A DNA stretch of 64,000 nt from Azolla pinnata (taxonomy: Eukaryota; Streptophyta; Polypodiopsida; Salviniales; Salviniaceae), in NCBI GenBank assembly GCA_037176905.1, contig JBBBWG010004447.1:29677-93676 (forward strand). The letters run 5' to 3'. This document shows, one piece after another, positions 1 to 11,017 of the stretch. The notes below the pieces were generated by a model, which saw nothing but the letters and a program-made list of their open reading frames with translations, made no database searches and was not told the DNA's origin. Within the stretch, counting starts at the first letter, position 1. Every line of letters begins with the position of its first letter. Made by a program: the position numbers and the translations under genes.

Positions 1-91
1 TAACTAATGAAGTTTTTCATGATTAACTAATGAAGTTTTTCATGATTAACTAATGAAGTTTTTCATGATTAACTAATAAAGATTTTCATGG
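1..91. repeat. 23-bp tandem repeat, about 4 copies
   Basis: A 23-base unit (taactaatgaagtttttcat + gat) is repeated three times almost exactly, then once with changes. It runs off the left edge, so the true copy number is unknown. It borders decayed copia sequence and has no visible coding role. Confidence 0.9.
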
Positions 92-1160
92 TCCAACCAA
101 GTTCGGACATGCGGAGTACGACTACAATAGAACTGGCTAGCCTAGCTAGTCATTTCACGTCGATAAAAAAGATTGTTGTAACCACCTACGAAATATTCTC
201 CTGGCCTTTTCTTCACGAATGTTGGTGAACTTACGATATATATTTCGGACTCCCGGAAAAACCTCTGCAAACTCGAAGAGCACTACCGTGTAAGTGGGTC
301 TATTGACTCAAACTGATGTATGAATTCCTCCCGTCTGAATGTAAGGCGTCAATCGTAACCAAAAGGGTTTCACCAAGAGTACCGCATAGACTTCGATGAA
401 ATCTTCTCGCCCATAGTAAAGATAACAACCCTTCGATTTCTCCCCGGGATAGTCGCGTATCGAGGACTTAGAGTTTCTTCAGCTTAATGTAAAAACGACT
501 TTCCTCCATGGGGATCCGGACGAGGAAATATATATATGGAACAACTGCAAGGCTTCATGTCACCCTATCATGAACATCTAGCATGTTGACCACGGAAGAG
601 TTTGTATGGCTTAAAACAAGATTCGCGACAATGGTATAGGAAGTTTGATGATTTCGTATAATCAATCAGATTCCTTCAGTTGGATAAGGACCATTGTGTA
701 TACAGTACAAATGCACCAAAAGGGTCTCCCATCTTCCTCATTTTTATATGGATAATATATTACTCTCTAGTTGACATATCAAAGAGATTGTCAAGCTCTG
801 ACGACAATTATTGTTCACAATTGTGATAACCTTGGTCTAACATCAATTCTCGGGATGAAAATCACATGGAACTGACAATTACGACAATTATATCTACCTC
901 AGTTCAATTTATTCCAATGAATTTTGGAGCAATTCGCCATGCATACGACTCAATCCTCACAACACTACTACTTGCCAACCTTCGGCTTTAATGAAAAGAC
1001 TGGCTGATATCCAATTCGGAGGAGGATCATATGAAGTCGGCACTATATACACCAACTATTAGCTCATTTATATATGCAATGGTCGCTCATGACCAAACAT
1101 TATGCATACGATTAGAGTCATAAGTAGATTCATGCCATATCCCAACCACCCACACTAGAA
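92..1160 (+). mobile_element. Ty1/copia fossil: reverse transcriptase to RNase H region
   Basis: Read on the + strand, this stretch carries recognisable copia polymerase signatures. There is a reverse transcriptase segment around 390-740 (DEIFSP, then FLHGDPDEEIYMEQ, then LYGLKQDSRQWYRKFDDF), followed by RNase H-side sequence to about 1150. It is heavily decayed, with well over ten breaks, so it is an old fossil. It leads directly into an LTR-like stretch, as expected for the 3' end of a copia element. The left part is outside the window. Confidence 0.8.
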
Positions 1161-1164
1161 TGCA

Positions 1165-1475
1165 ATGAAGAATATCTTTGTAAGCATAAAAACCTTACAC
1201 TCCATAGGTCCTTAAGATATATGTGTGCTACATTATGTTATAGACCATATCGGTCACTTCACTGTGTAGACATACAGTATGAACCCTAGAGTTCATTAGT
1301 ACATTGCCTGTATAAAGGCACTTGATGTGGTGGATATAATAGAGCTAATATCATTTCTCTTGGATCACTCACTTGTTTTCTTGCTCTCATTCTCTCTTTC
1401 ACTCCACTCTTATCACTTACACACATCACAACACACTTCCACTGCTTGCTCCTAAAATCAAGCGTCACTCCATGT
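1165..1475 (+). repeat. Probable copia LTR, followed by a tRNA-Met-type primer binding site
   Basis: AT- and pyrimidine-rich DNA with a TATA-like tataaagg near 1312 lies between the copia polymerase end and a tggtatcaaagcg motif at about 1476. That motif matches the initiator tRNA-Met primer binding site used by many plant LTR elements. The boundaries are estimated from position only; no second copy was found in the window to fix them. Confidence 0.5.
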
Positions 1476-2720
1476 TTGGTATCAAAGCGATCATTGCAGA
1501 CTTGGAGTGCAAAGAACCAAGTATTTATTATCAAGCTCTCACCTAATCAATCGAGTCTTTGATTATTTCCCATAGAACATTGTTAGGAGCCATTGAGTGC
1601 ATATTAGTGTTGTAGAGTGTTGAACGTGCATCATAGAATAGTTTAGTTAGTGATTTTGGCTTAATCAAAGTTCAATCCATTAATCTACTGTTAATGCACA
1701 CCTAATCACAATTAGAGAGAATTAATCTTTGGTTAGGATTCTTTAATCTAGTCAAAGATAACGTTAAGAGCTTTAGTCTTAATGCATTAAATACATTAAA
1801 AACATTCTTCCACCATATCTTCTACATATCCTCACATATCCCCTCGGATCTATAGTGTCAACACTGCCTGTCATAACTAAGCAGCCAATCTACGTTAACT
1901 ACCACATCCAGTCTGTCAATTGAGTGTAAGTCCTACGTCGGAATTAGCAAAGCCCATAGTCTTGCATTTTTCGGAGTAGTTCGCAAGTGAGCGGGGATGA
2001 ACTAGCCAGATCAACAATCCGAATGCACCTAATCGACAATGTCTCCTTTAGTGTAGCGACAAAAAAGACAACATACAGCTTATGGGAGAAACTGCAGAAA
2101 ACATATGAGAAGCACAATGGATCGACTAAGCTACTTCCAATGGAACAGTGGCTCGGCAAGTGTACAATGGAACAGTGTGACTCGGCAACGCACACGAGTG
2201 CAACAACAAAGGAATTGACAACATTCCAATCAGCTTACCCATCGGCAACACTCTCATCCTGCGGCAAGTTCGACATGCGCCTGACATCAAGCGAAGTCTC
2301 ATCTCAGTCGGCGTGCTTTCTAATGATGGGTACCCGACGCAATTCTGCAACCAGATTTGGCGCATCACTAAGGGAATCTCCACATTGATCACGGTACAAA
2401 ATACAATAATCTCTATCTTCTAGGGTTCTAATCCTCTAGGATTCCTCGCTTCATCTAATCCACTTACCAAACACTGACTTGTGGCATAGCCAGTTAATGG
2501 AATGAAAAGAGTTATTAGTTTGGGCTATATCCCAAGTCTATCCTATAAGGAATTTGACGTATGCAAGCATTGCTAATATGACAAACAGACTAGATCTGTT
2601 CACAATCTCTATTATGATTCGGTTCAGACCCCCCCTAGAACTTGTCCATACGGACATCTATAGCTTGATGCCGCAAAAGTCTTTAAGAGTTACACCAAGT
2701 CCCAAGCCTCATTTTTTTAA
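1476..2720 (+). mobile_element. Ty1/copia fossil: leader, gag and integrase start
   Basis: After the primer binding site, a gag (UBN2-type) segment is readable at about 1987-2110 (signature YSLWEKLQKTYE). A GAG-pre-integrase/integrase entry follows at about 2480-2690 (signature LELVHTDI). The intervening capsid and zinc-knuckle part is largely missing or unreadable. The copy is broken many times and is old. Its order after the LTR suggests a second copia copy lying head-to-tail with the one at 92-1160. Confidence 0.7.
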
Positions 2721-3125
2721 TGGAGTTCATTTCGGACTCAATCGCAAGTTGCCAACTTACAGTATTCGTAGTTTCAATTACTTCTTTGTATGTTGAAGGT
2801 TTTCTGGCATCTATGAAAAAGAGACTAGGAGTGTATCTCTCAGATGGTTGCACTAGTCTTTCAGATAGACGTGAAATGACCGGGCTAGCCGGTTCTGGTG
2901 CGGTTGTACTCTACATATCTGAACTTGGTTCGGTTGTGCAACCCGGATTCGTAGTAGCCGTACTACTAGAACCAAGAGAATTGGCCGACCGTGAAGTTGA
3001 CCTCGTGTACTATGCTTGGCCACCTAGAGGAGTACGTAAGTCCATAAAAGTAACTCTTTGTAACTCAATTGAGGCTCGGCTGCCTTGTGCATTGTGGACT
3101 CGTTAAAGACTACATCCAAACTTCG
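2721..3125. other. Junction between oppositely oriented copia fossils
   Basis: A 128-residue open frame on + (2720-3106) resembles nothing I recognise, and copia similarity fades on both strands. The + oriented fossil ends to the left and the - oriented one begins to the right, so this is most likely unreadable retroelement DNA around the breakpoint. Confidence 0.4.
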
Positions 3126-5700
3126 AACGACTTGATGAGTCTCCGGGTCTCATAACCGATAGTCAAAATTTTCGCCTAGTCCATAACCAAGGAAAATGCA
3201 TTTGCATGATTGTGTCTCGAGCTTACGATATTAATCTATCAGAACAAGTGTGTATACTTCGCATCCAAATATCCACAACTTTCCGTAATCTGGTTTTCTT
3301 CCTATCCAGAGCTCTTGCGCAATTTTCGATCCAAGAGAGCCTACTCAACGACATGTTGATAATGTGCACAGTCGTGAGTAGAGACTTGAATGGTGGAGCA
3401 TGGATACAATTTGTGCCTGACTTGTATGATTCATTCATTCTGCAACTCCATTTTGTTCCAGACTGTATGTAAGGAACCGTAAATTCTCGCTTGATACCAC
3501 GTTCTCAGCAGAATTGAACGAATCCAACCGATTTGTAGTCTCCCCTGTTGTTCGATCGTAGGCATTTCAACTTCTGATCCTTCTAATTCTCAACCATTGC
3601 AAGTCATTCGTTGAAAATCGTAAAAACACGACTTTTTGTCCGTGTCGGATAGGCCCACACCTTTTGAGTTACATTATCTATAAATGTGATGAAGTACGAC
3701 GCTCGGCCAAGATACTGATGTTACATCGAGCCACAAATTTCTGAATGGACCAAATCGAGAGGACTTAATTCTCTTAGCATACTAGTTGGATGTAAGGCTG
3801 CAACTTGCTTGCCATGCTAGCAATGCTTGCAAAACTGATGGTCCAAGAAGGGGAGTTTGGGAATATAGTTGGCCTTGAAGAGGTGCGCGATTCTAACTTT
3901 GCTCAAGTGGCCGAGTTTTCTATGTCATAGTGATCACACCAAAATATCCGCGAGGAATACGTCACCCTCTCTAAGTGTGACATACAAATGCATCTTTGGG
4001 CCATTAGCAAGCCGGAGGTTCTTTTTGTGAAGCGTCCATCCTCGTGATGAGAAGCCTGTACAAATTGCAGCTTCATCGAGTTGTCCCACCGAAATCAGTG
4101 ACCGTGTTAGCTCTGAGATGTCAAATATCGGGGAGTACGAGCTTAGAGACATCTGGAAGGTTGAGCTCTACCATGTCGATTCCTTTAACCGTGTAGTGTT
4201 GAGAGTTACCCACATGTATAGGATCAAAACTTCAAGCTGTGTACTTTCGAAGCTACGACTAGTACGGAGTTACGTGATATGAAGCACCTGAGTCAAGTAG
4301 CCAACTAGTGGCTTCTTCAGTTGTAAGTAGAACTTCTTCTTCGATCATGCTTTCTACAATCAGGATGTTTGGATCATCCTCCATAGTAACTCAAGTTTTG
4401 AATTGTACGTCTGTGCCAGATTAACCACAAAAGTTCACTTCCTCCGTGCGATTTCCCTTTTACTCGTATCTTTGAGCTTTCTCATTCTTGGCTTTGAGGG
4501 CTCCGCACTCAGCTCTCATATGTCCAGGCTTCTTTCAATAATTGTACGTATGTATGTCCCTGGACTTACTATGGTTCCTCATCCTATTCAACCCACGCAA
4601 GGAACTTCTCGCATGATGTCGCGATTGGTCACCCGTACTTTGTCCGATATAGGTTTCACTTGCCAAAGAAAATTCATTACAAAAGATTGTAACGAATGTT
4701 TCCTATGATGGTACTCGTTCAAATGAGTCGTGATCGAGTCAGACTCTTTTATCCGCAAGTTATAAAGGTGTTGTATCAAGTAAAATCTTTGTAGTAGCCA
4801 CATTTTCTTGTACGTGTCCGATAACATGTCGATGTTGTACACAATTGGACCATGTAATACATGGACTCGAACAAATACATGGACCATTCTTCTAGTCTGT
4901 ATGTTACCGGGTCGATCATGAACTATACGGTAGTCATGCATTTGCTCCTTCCAAAAGTTGAAGTTCATCTTATCAAATTTCCTTAGACTTATCTCGGATG
5001 AGCCGGATGTTGAAGTCATTTCCAAAGGAAGACTAGTGCAGAGTTTTGCCCGAAGTGGTTACGATTGTGAGTAAGTGCGACTGTACTGCAATCTTCCCGA
5101 AAGATAGTCTAGCTGAGTTGAGCACAAACGTAGAGGAGTTCCGATTCTACTCGGAACGGACACGAACACAATTGCTTTGTCCAAAGTGAGTATAAACCAT
5201 ACTAGCAAAGTCTGAGTCGAAATGAGACTATGGTACCTTGTCCATGAAAGAACAAGTCATGTTGACTCTTCTAATGCGGATTTTGGCTAGAGTACTTCCA
5301 CACGAACTGGACATAAGCTTCTAGTTTTGCCCGGAGTGTGTACGAAGCATGGTCAAAGAGAGTATGATTGTCGAAATCACGATTTAATTGTACACTACAC
5401 ATATTAAATCGTGATTAAAGCATTTTACTATATAAACGATCGTAACTCCCGGTTGGTTGCTCCAAATCGAGTATCGTAACTTGCAACGTTTCCAAATTCC
5501 CAGCATTGAGGCAAACACAATGATATGTTGCATGACAAAAGAAGATACACAAATTCCTAGAAAACATTGATCTTCAGTCGACATTCAAAGAGTCACAAAT
5601 GGTTGTAACTTATTCACACATACTTGGCGTCCACAATAAGCTCAATATATCAAGAAAGATGCAACAACAGATGGCGACTTACAGCGGACAAGCCCACACT
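3126..5700 (-). mobile_element. Ty1/copia fossil, minus strand: gag, pre-integrase, integrase
   Basis: On the - strand, in order from right to left: a primer-binding-site-like ggtatcagagtgtgg near 5700, a leader, a gag start at about 5025-4588 (LRKFDKMNFNFWKEQMHDY), a pre-integrase segment at 4152-3934 (LISVGQLDE), and an integrase entry at about 3760-3640 (PLDLVHSEICGSM, then TFIDN). The domain order is correct for copia. It has many breaks and is old. Reverse transcriptase is not seen on this strand. Confidence 0.75.
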
Positions 5701-5872
5701 CTGATACCCAATGTTGAGCGTAAGGTCTTCAAGTGGAACAGAGTTACATCAATCTTGATATATACTAATAAGGGTGAAAAGTATGCTTGCGAAGATAGTA
5801 GCCAAAAGGAGGTCAGATCTGAAAAAGAATACTTTATATCTAAGACATCACATTAAGCATGTATGAAGAGAC

Positions 5873-5939
<67 letters not shown>

Positions 5940-6035
5940 AGCAACTAACCTTGGGACAACCATACAAGCTTGGTATTTATACCCCCAAGATAAGGCTTAA
6001 GTAATTCTGACTTATTACAATTATGGCCCGTCCAC
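5700..6035 (-). repeat. Probable LTR of the minus-strand copia fossil
   Basis: It lies immediately upstream (on -) of the tRNA-Met-like primer binding site. It contains a TATA-like tataaataccaagc on the - strand near 5975 and a long GA microsatellite. Boundaries are estimated. The sequence differs from the putative + LTR at 1165-1475, so two copia families appear to be present. Confidence 0.45.
5876..5932. repeat. (GA)n microsatellite
   Basis: An almost pure GA dinucleotide run of about 57 bases, ending in gagagaaagagaaag. It lies inside the putative copia LTR. Confidence 0.95.
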
Positions 6036-6099
6036 AATGGACAATGTGAACATGATCATTATACATTTTTATTCAACACCAACTACTCCAACACCTGCA

Positions 6100-6400
6100 C
6101 CCAGACAAATTGGACGAGTCTCCTGTGTACCAGACTTTTATAATCTAGGTCTAGACCATGTATACGTAAAAGATGTAGGTGAGCTTGCTCCTTTGCAGAG
6201 GCCGATTCTGCACCCAATGCAAAGACATGGTACAAGGCCATGCAATCTGAGTTGGATGCGATCTGGCAAAACTAGACTTGGGATCTTGTCCCTTACTCTC
6301 TAACCGCAAAGTATCACCTCGCAAGTGGGTATATCGGCTAAAATATGTTATAAGATCCGACTAGCCAAAGTACAAAGACTGCCTAGTGTTATGACCGACG
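6100..6400 (+). mobile_element. Ty1/copia fossil: start of reverse transcriptase region
   Basis: The + strand reads a copia pre-RT motif around 6215-6330 (AMQSELDAIWQN, then WDLVP), the usual start of the reverse transcriptase domain. The piece is short and broken and lies to the right of the minus-strand element. It may belong to the copia copies at the left of the window, split by the minus-strand insertion. Confidence 0.65.
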
Positions 6401-7440
6401 CTCGTCGACAATAATAGACTTGGGAAACAAGAATATGATAGGAATAAAACCAAATAAAAACAAGAAGATAAGATATGTATTACTAGGAGACTTGGAGTAC
6501 AAGGCACCAAAAATTGACGTTGAACTGGAACAGTTCAATATTGAGACCAACTTAGCATTTATACTGTTCTAGGCCTCATGCATGCTCGCCACATGGCTTG
6601 CATGCATGAATGTCACGTGGCTTGTAACATGATTGCCACTTGGTGGCTCAGAGGACTTGCGATGTCAACAAACGTCGCAAGTTGTTTTTAATGTTAATAT
6701 GGTAATGCTTTAAAATCTTATCAAGTATTAAAATATAATATTAATTAATTAAAATAAAATAATGTAATAGATAAATTTTCAACATATGTAATTATAAGCC
6801 ATAAGTTCAAATACACATAAAATCATTTTTGTATTGGTGCTCATGACACCTAATAGCAAAAGGCTTGATTTACCTAAGAAAAGATAATGGACGTTAAATA
6901 TAATATTTTGGGAATGTGGGGTTGTGAGTTTGATTGTCATCACATATATTTCTTATGTCACAATATCGTGCCAACATGTTAGAACATCATCGTCATTTGC
7001 TCTTTGATGGTTTGACTATCTAATCAAAGTACGTGATTTTGCGTTTTGGAGTGTAAGGACCATTTGTTGGTTGTCGAATCCCTCGGTCGATCATAAGCTT
7101 CATTTATAACTTGTATTCTCTCCCGTTGCTTGATTGTAGAATCTTCACCTTCGATTAATTACATTTTGCCTTTGACCTCTACAAGTTTATCGAACAAATA
7201 TCCCGAGCAATTAATCTTCAAATTTAAATCGAGTAAGTCTGAACACTTAATCTTCAAACTTAGATTTCGCCCCCCGGAAGAACAGAACCCTACAACAAGC
7301 CCAAGCTTGCTTTTTTTTTTGTTTTTTTTTTTTACAGCCGACGAAATCGTTCCCCGAATGCAAAAGATTCGCCTCCGATTCGTTTTTTTTCCTGTTCTCA
7401 GTTTCGATCGATCGGGAAGCTCGACGATGCACTACTCACA
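6401..7440. other. No gene seen; possible LTR remnant and upstream DNA of PPR gene
   Basis: AT-rich DNA without a convincing reading frame. A patch at about 6560-6680 repeats catgcatg- and cacgtggctt-like words, reminiscent of the LTRs near the right end of the window but too diverged to pair. From about 7100 it probably merges into the promoter of the PPR gene at 7907. Confidence 0.4.
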
Positions 7441-7480
7441 AATGTTTTGGCCATGGTTTCTAAGCAGAGATCCCAATCAG

Positions 7481-7768
7481 GGTTTCATCAGAGGGTGGTT
7501 TTAGGGTTTCATCAGAGGGTGGTTGTAGGGTTTCATCAGAGGGTGGTTTTAGGGTTTCATCTGAGGGTGGTTTTAGGGTTTCATCAGAGGGTGGTTTTAG
7601 GGTTTCATCAGAGGGTGGTTTTAGGGTTTCATCAGAGGGTGGTTTTAGGGTTTCATCTGAGGGTGGTTTTAGGGTTTCATCTGAGGGTGGTTTTAGGGTT
7701 TCATCTGAGGGTGGTTTTAGGGTTTCATCAGAGAGTGGTTTTAGGGTTTCATCAAAGGGTTGTTTTAG
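7481..7768 (+). repeat. 24-bp minisatellite containing TTTAGGG, 12 copies
   Basis: Twelve consecutive 24-base units of the form ggtttcatcagagggtgg + ttttag, each differing by at most a few bases (cag/ctg variants). Every junction carries the plant telomere word TTTAGGG. Because 24 is divisible by 3, frames stay open on both strands. The array lies 140-430 bases upstream of the PPR start codon at 7907, probably in its promoter or 5' leader. Confidence 0.97.
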
Positions 7769-7906
7769 GGGTTTGGAAACCCATTTGAATGGAAAACATG
7801 GTTCTTCAAGAAGAAGAAGAAGAAGAAGAAGAAAGAAAGAAGAAGAAGAAGAAGAAGTTACAGGAAGAGGATGCAATGGAGGCTATGCTGCTAAGCCCTG
7901 CTCGCC

Positions 7907-10514
7907 ATGGCTCAAGCTCGCCCCTCCTCCTCCTCCTCCCCGCTCCCGCTCTCGCTCTCTCATCACCTCCGACGCGGTAACCCCAGCAGTCGTCGCGTGA
8001 GAAGACAATCCATCGCAGGGATTCCCAGCCATCACAAATTCTTGGAGACTAGAAGCCCTGCTACCATCTCCAATGAGGACATCTGCCGGCCTGCTTGGGT
8101 GGACGCTCTCGTCGCGAGCCTTGACAGACCTGCAGAAGAAGAAGGAGATGGAGGAGCAGGAGGAGGAGGAGGAGGAGAAGAAGAAGAAGGAAGAGGAGGA
8201 GAAGGAAGAGAAGGGAGAGAGATTTGGCGGCGCCCGAGATTGTGGAAAGATTCCCCGGAATTCCCGCGAGAGATGCCAGGCCCGTCCGGGAAGATTCTGC
8301 CAGAATCCCGCGAGGGATCCAGCCGCGATGCGCTCCGCAACGAGATTCCTCGCCCGAGATCGGGGAAAGATTCCGCCGGATTCGGGCGCGAGATTCGGGG
8401 TCTGGGGGGCAAGAATGGCGGGATCAGGCGGGGTTTGCAGATACTCTGGGGCATGGACCAGCGCGGAATCTCGCCCTCGGAACGAGACTACCTCCATCTC
8501 CTGAAGCTTTGCAGCCGCAGCAAGTCGCTTCCCCACGCGGAGCATGTGATCGCGGATCTCCTCCGCCGCGGATTCGAACCCACGGCTGCTTCTTCTTCTT
8601 CTTCGTCGTCGTCGTCGTCTTTCCTCGGCGAGTACATAGTCATCGCATTGGCCAAATGCGGAGCTCCGCAGGATGCATCGCGCTGGCTCCGCAGCCTCGG
8701 CTCGCGCAGCGTCTACTCCTGGACCGCCCTCATCGATGCCTACGCCGAATGCGGCAAGCCGCAGAAGGCGCTCGAAGCGTATGGCTCGATGAGGGAAGAT
8801 GGCATCGAGCCCAACGGATTCACCTTCGTATCGCTCCTCAAGGCCTGCGGGAATGCGCGCGACTTGGACGCGGGGAAGGCCCTGCATGCCGAGGCGAGAA
8901 GGAGAGGGTTCGAGAGCGACGTCTTCATCGGGAGCACGCTCGTGAGCATGTACGGCAAATGCGGCGACATCGAGAGGGCCGAGAGCGCATTCGATGGCCT
9001 CGGCAGCGCTCGCAACCTCGTCTCCTGGAATGCGATGCTCTCGGCCTACGTCGATCTCGGCCACGAAAGAAGGGCTCTGGACCTCTATAGAAGGATGAGA
9101 GCCGAGGGCGCGAGGCCCAGAGCGGCGACCTTCGTCATCGCGATCCAAGCATGCTCGATGCTGGCCGAGAAGGAAGGAGGAGGATCGATCGCGAGCACAA
9201 GCACCACAACATGCTCGATGCTGGCCGAGAAGGAAGGAGGAGGACCGATCGCGAGCACAAGCACCACAACACGCTCGATGCTGGCCGAGAAGGAAGGAGG
9301 AGGATCGATCGCGAGCACAAGCACCACAACATGCTCGATGCTGGCCGAGAAGGAAGGAGGAGGACCGATCGCGAGCACAAGCACCACAACGACGACAATG
9401 AGGAGGAGGAGGAGGAGGATGATGATGATGAAGCCCGAGGCTTTGGAGATGGGCAGATCGTTGCACCGCGATCTGCGGCGCGAAGGCCTCGAATCGCACG
9501 CGTTCGTGGGCAGCTCGCTGGTGAACATGTATGGCAAGTGCGGGGCAATCGAGGAAGCGGAGGAGGCCTTCCGCGGATTGCTGCGCCCCGATGTCGTATC
9601 GTGGACGTCGCTGCTTTCGGCGTACGTGATACAAGGGCAAGGGCAGAAGGTGCTCGATCTGTACAAGGAGATGCAGGAGAAGGGCACGAAGCCCGACGAG
9701 CAGACGCTGGTGATGGCCCTCCAAGCATGCTCGATTCTCGCCGAGGGCGAGGACGAGGTTGAGGATCTCGAGCAAACTAGTCGCGGTCATATCGAAGGGC
9801 GATCGCCGGCGACGAGGCCGAGATCGCTGGCGATCGCCCGATGGCTGCATTCCGACGTCGAGAAGATGGGGTTCGAAGCGAACGTGTTCGTGGCGAGCGC
9901 GCTGGTGATGATGTACGGCAAGTGCGGGGACATGAAGCGGGCGGAGGAGGTGTTCGAGGGCATGAAGCATCGCGACAACGTGGCGTGGAACGCGATGCTC
10001 ACGGCCTGCGTCGATCGGGGCCAAGGGAGCAAGGCGCTGAAGGTGTACAAGCGAATGCTGCGGGAAGAAGAAGAAGAAGAAGAAGAAGGGGCGAGGCTCT
10101 GCGAGATCACCATGGTTTGTGCTCTGCAAGCGTGTAGCGAGGCCGGGGATGCGGATGCTTGCGGGGAGATTCACTTCAGCGTGGTATCGGCAGGCTGCGA
10201 TCTCAGCCTCACTGTATCAGCGCTCCTCCACGCCTACGGCAGCTGCTCCATGATGCCCGATGCGCAGGCGATCTTCCACAGCCTCGTGCGCCCTGATGTG
10301 GTCACTTGGAGCACGCTCGTCGCGGGCTACTGCCGCGAAGGCGAGCCGCGGATGTGCTTGGGAAGCTTCGCAGCGATGAAGATGGAGGGCATGGCGGCGG
10401 ATCGGGTCACGCTGCTGTCGCTGCTGTCGGCGTGCAGCCATGCGGGTCTGATCGACGAAGGCATGGCATGCTTCGGATCGATGATGATGAGGAGGAGGAG
10501 GAAGAAGGATTGTT

Positions 10515-10551
<37 letters not shown>

Positions 10552-10930
10552 GGGAGTAGAGCCCGATGCGAAGCACTTCGTGTGCTTGTTTGATCTCTTC
10601 GGCAGGGCTGGGGACTTTGGGAAGCTCCGAGCTTTGCTGCCGAGGATGCCGATCCAGCCCGACATCGCCGTCTGGCTGTGCTTGCTCGCATCGTGCAGAA
10701 CTCATGGCAATTTGGAGCTCGGCAAATTCGCCTTCGATTGCGCCCTTCGCCTCCGCCCCAAGGACCCCGCTGCCTACGTCCTCATGTCCAACATGTATGC
10801 CGATGCCGGAATGTTCGACTCCGCTCGTCAGCTCTGCCGCGGAACGCCTCTTCCTGGATCCGAATCCATGAAGTCTGCTGCGTTGCTCGACGATGATGAT
10901 GTGTATACGCATCGCCTGCCTTGGTCGTAG
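7907..10930 (+). CDS. PLS-type pentatricopeptide repeat (PPR) protein, E-type end
   Basis: An intronless 1007-residue PPR protein, expected to bind organelle RNA in a sequence-specific way. The ATG at 7907 follows an in-frame stop at 7892. Residues 1-45 are rich in Ser, Arg and Pro and lack acids, consistent with an organelle transit peptide. A low-complexity stretch (Glu/Gly-rich, then a Ser run near 226-237) precedes the PPR tract, which starts near residue 240. PLS-like motifs are clear: VYSWTALIDAYAECG, LVSMYGKCGDIERA, LVSWNAMLSAY, LVNMYGKCG, VVSWTSLLSAY, VAWNAMLTACVD, VVTWSTLVAGY and LLSACSHAGLIDEG. An E1-like motif (PAAYVLMSNMYADAGM, near 952-967) ends the repeats. There is no E+ or DYW domain, so cytidine deaminase activity is not expected from this protein itself. 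Oddities are the four 20-residue repeats at residues 416-495, a Glu run near 722-729 and an Asp run near 871-881. It is much more GC-rich than its surroundings. Confidence 0.9.
9151..9390 (+). repeat. 60-bp tandem repeat inside PPR coding sequence, 4 copies
   Basis: Four exact-length 60-base copies, in frame, each encoding 20 residues starting (C/R)SMLAEKEGGG. Units 1 and 3 read gatcg and units 2 and 4 read gaccg at the same place, so the last duplication was probably of a 120-base pair of units. The repeat begins within the conserved ACS helix of a PPR motif and inflates the loop before the next motif. Confidence 0.97.
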
Positions 10931-11017
10931 TGCAAGCTATGGCCTGATATGATCACCTGGCGATGCAAATCTCTCTCATCGGACAGAACAGATTGATGTT
11001 TTCCTCGCTGCGCCTGT

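Noticed and set aside
7460-7876. Minus-strand frame of DETLKPPS octapeptide repeats
   Set aside because: Open only because the 24-bp minisatellite unit is divisible by three; there is no start context or conserved domain.
9085-9762. Several 197-203-residue frames on both strands over the 60-bp repeat
   Set aside because: Shadows of the PPR coding frame made long by the in-frame repeat.
7883-10174. 763-residue open frame on the minus strand
   Set aside because: It is the antisense of the GC-rich PPR gene; it has no domain of its own and consists of Phe, Arg and Pro runs from the repeats.
10217-10912. 231-residue minus frame with an Ile run
   Set aside because: Antisense of the PPR 3' half; the Ile run is the complement of the GAT repeat.
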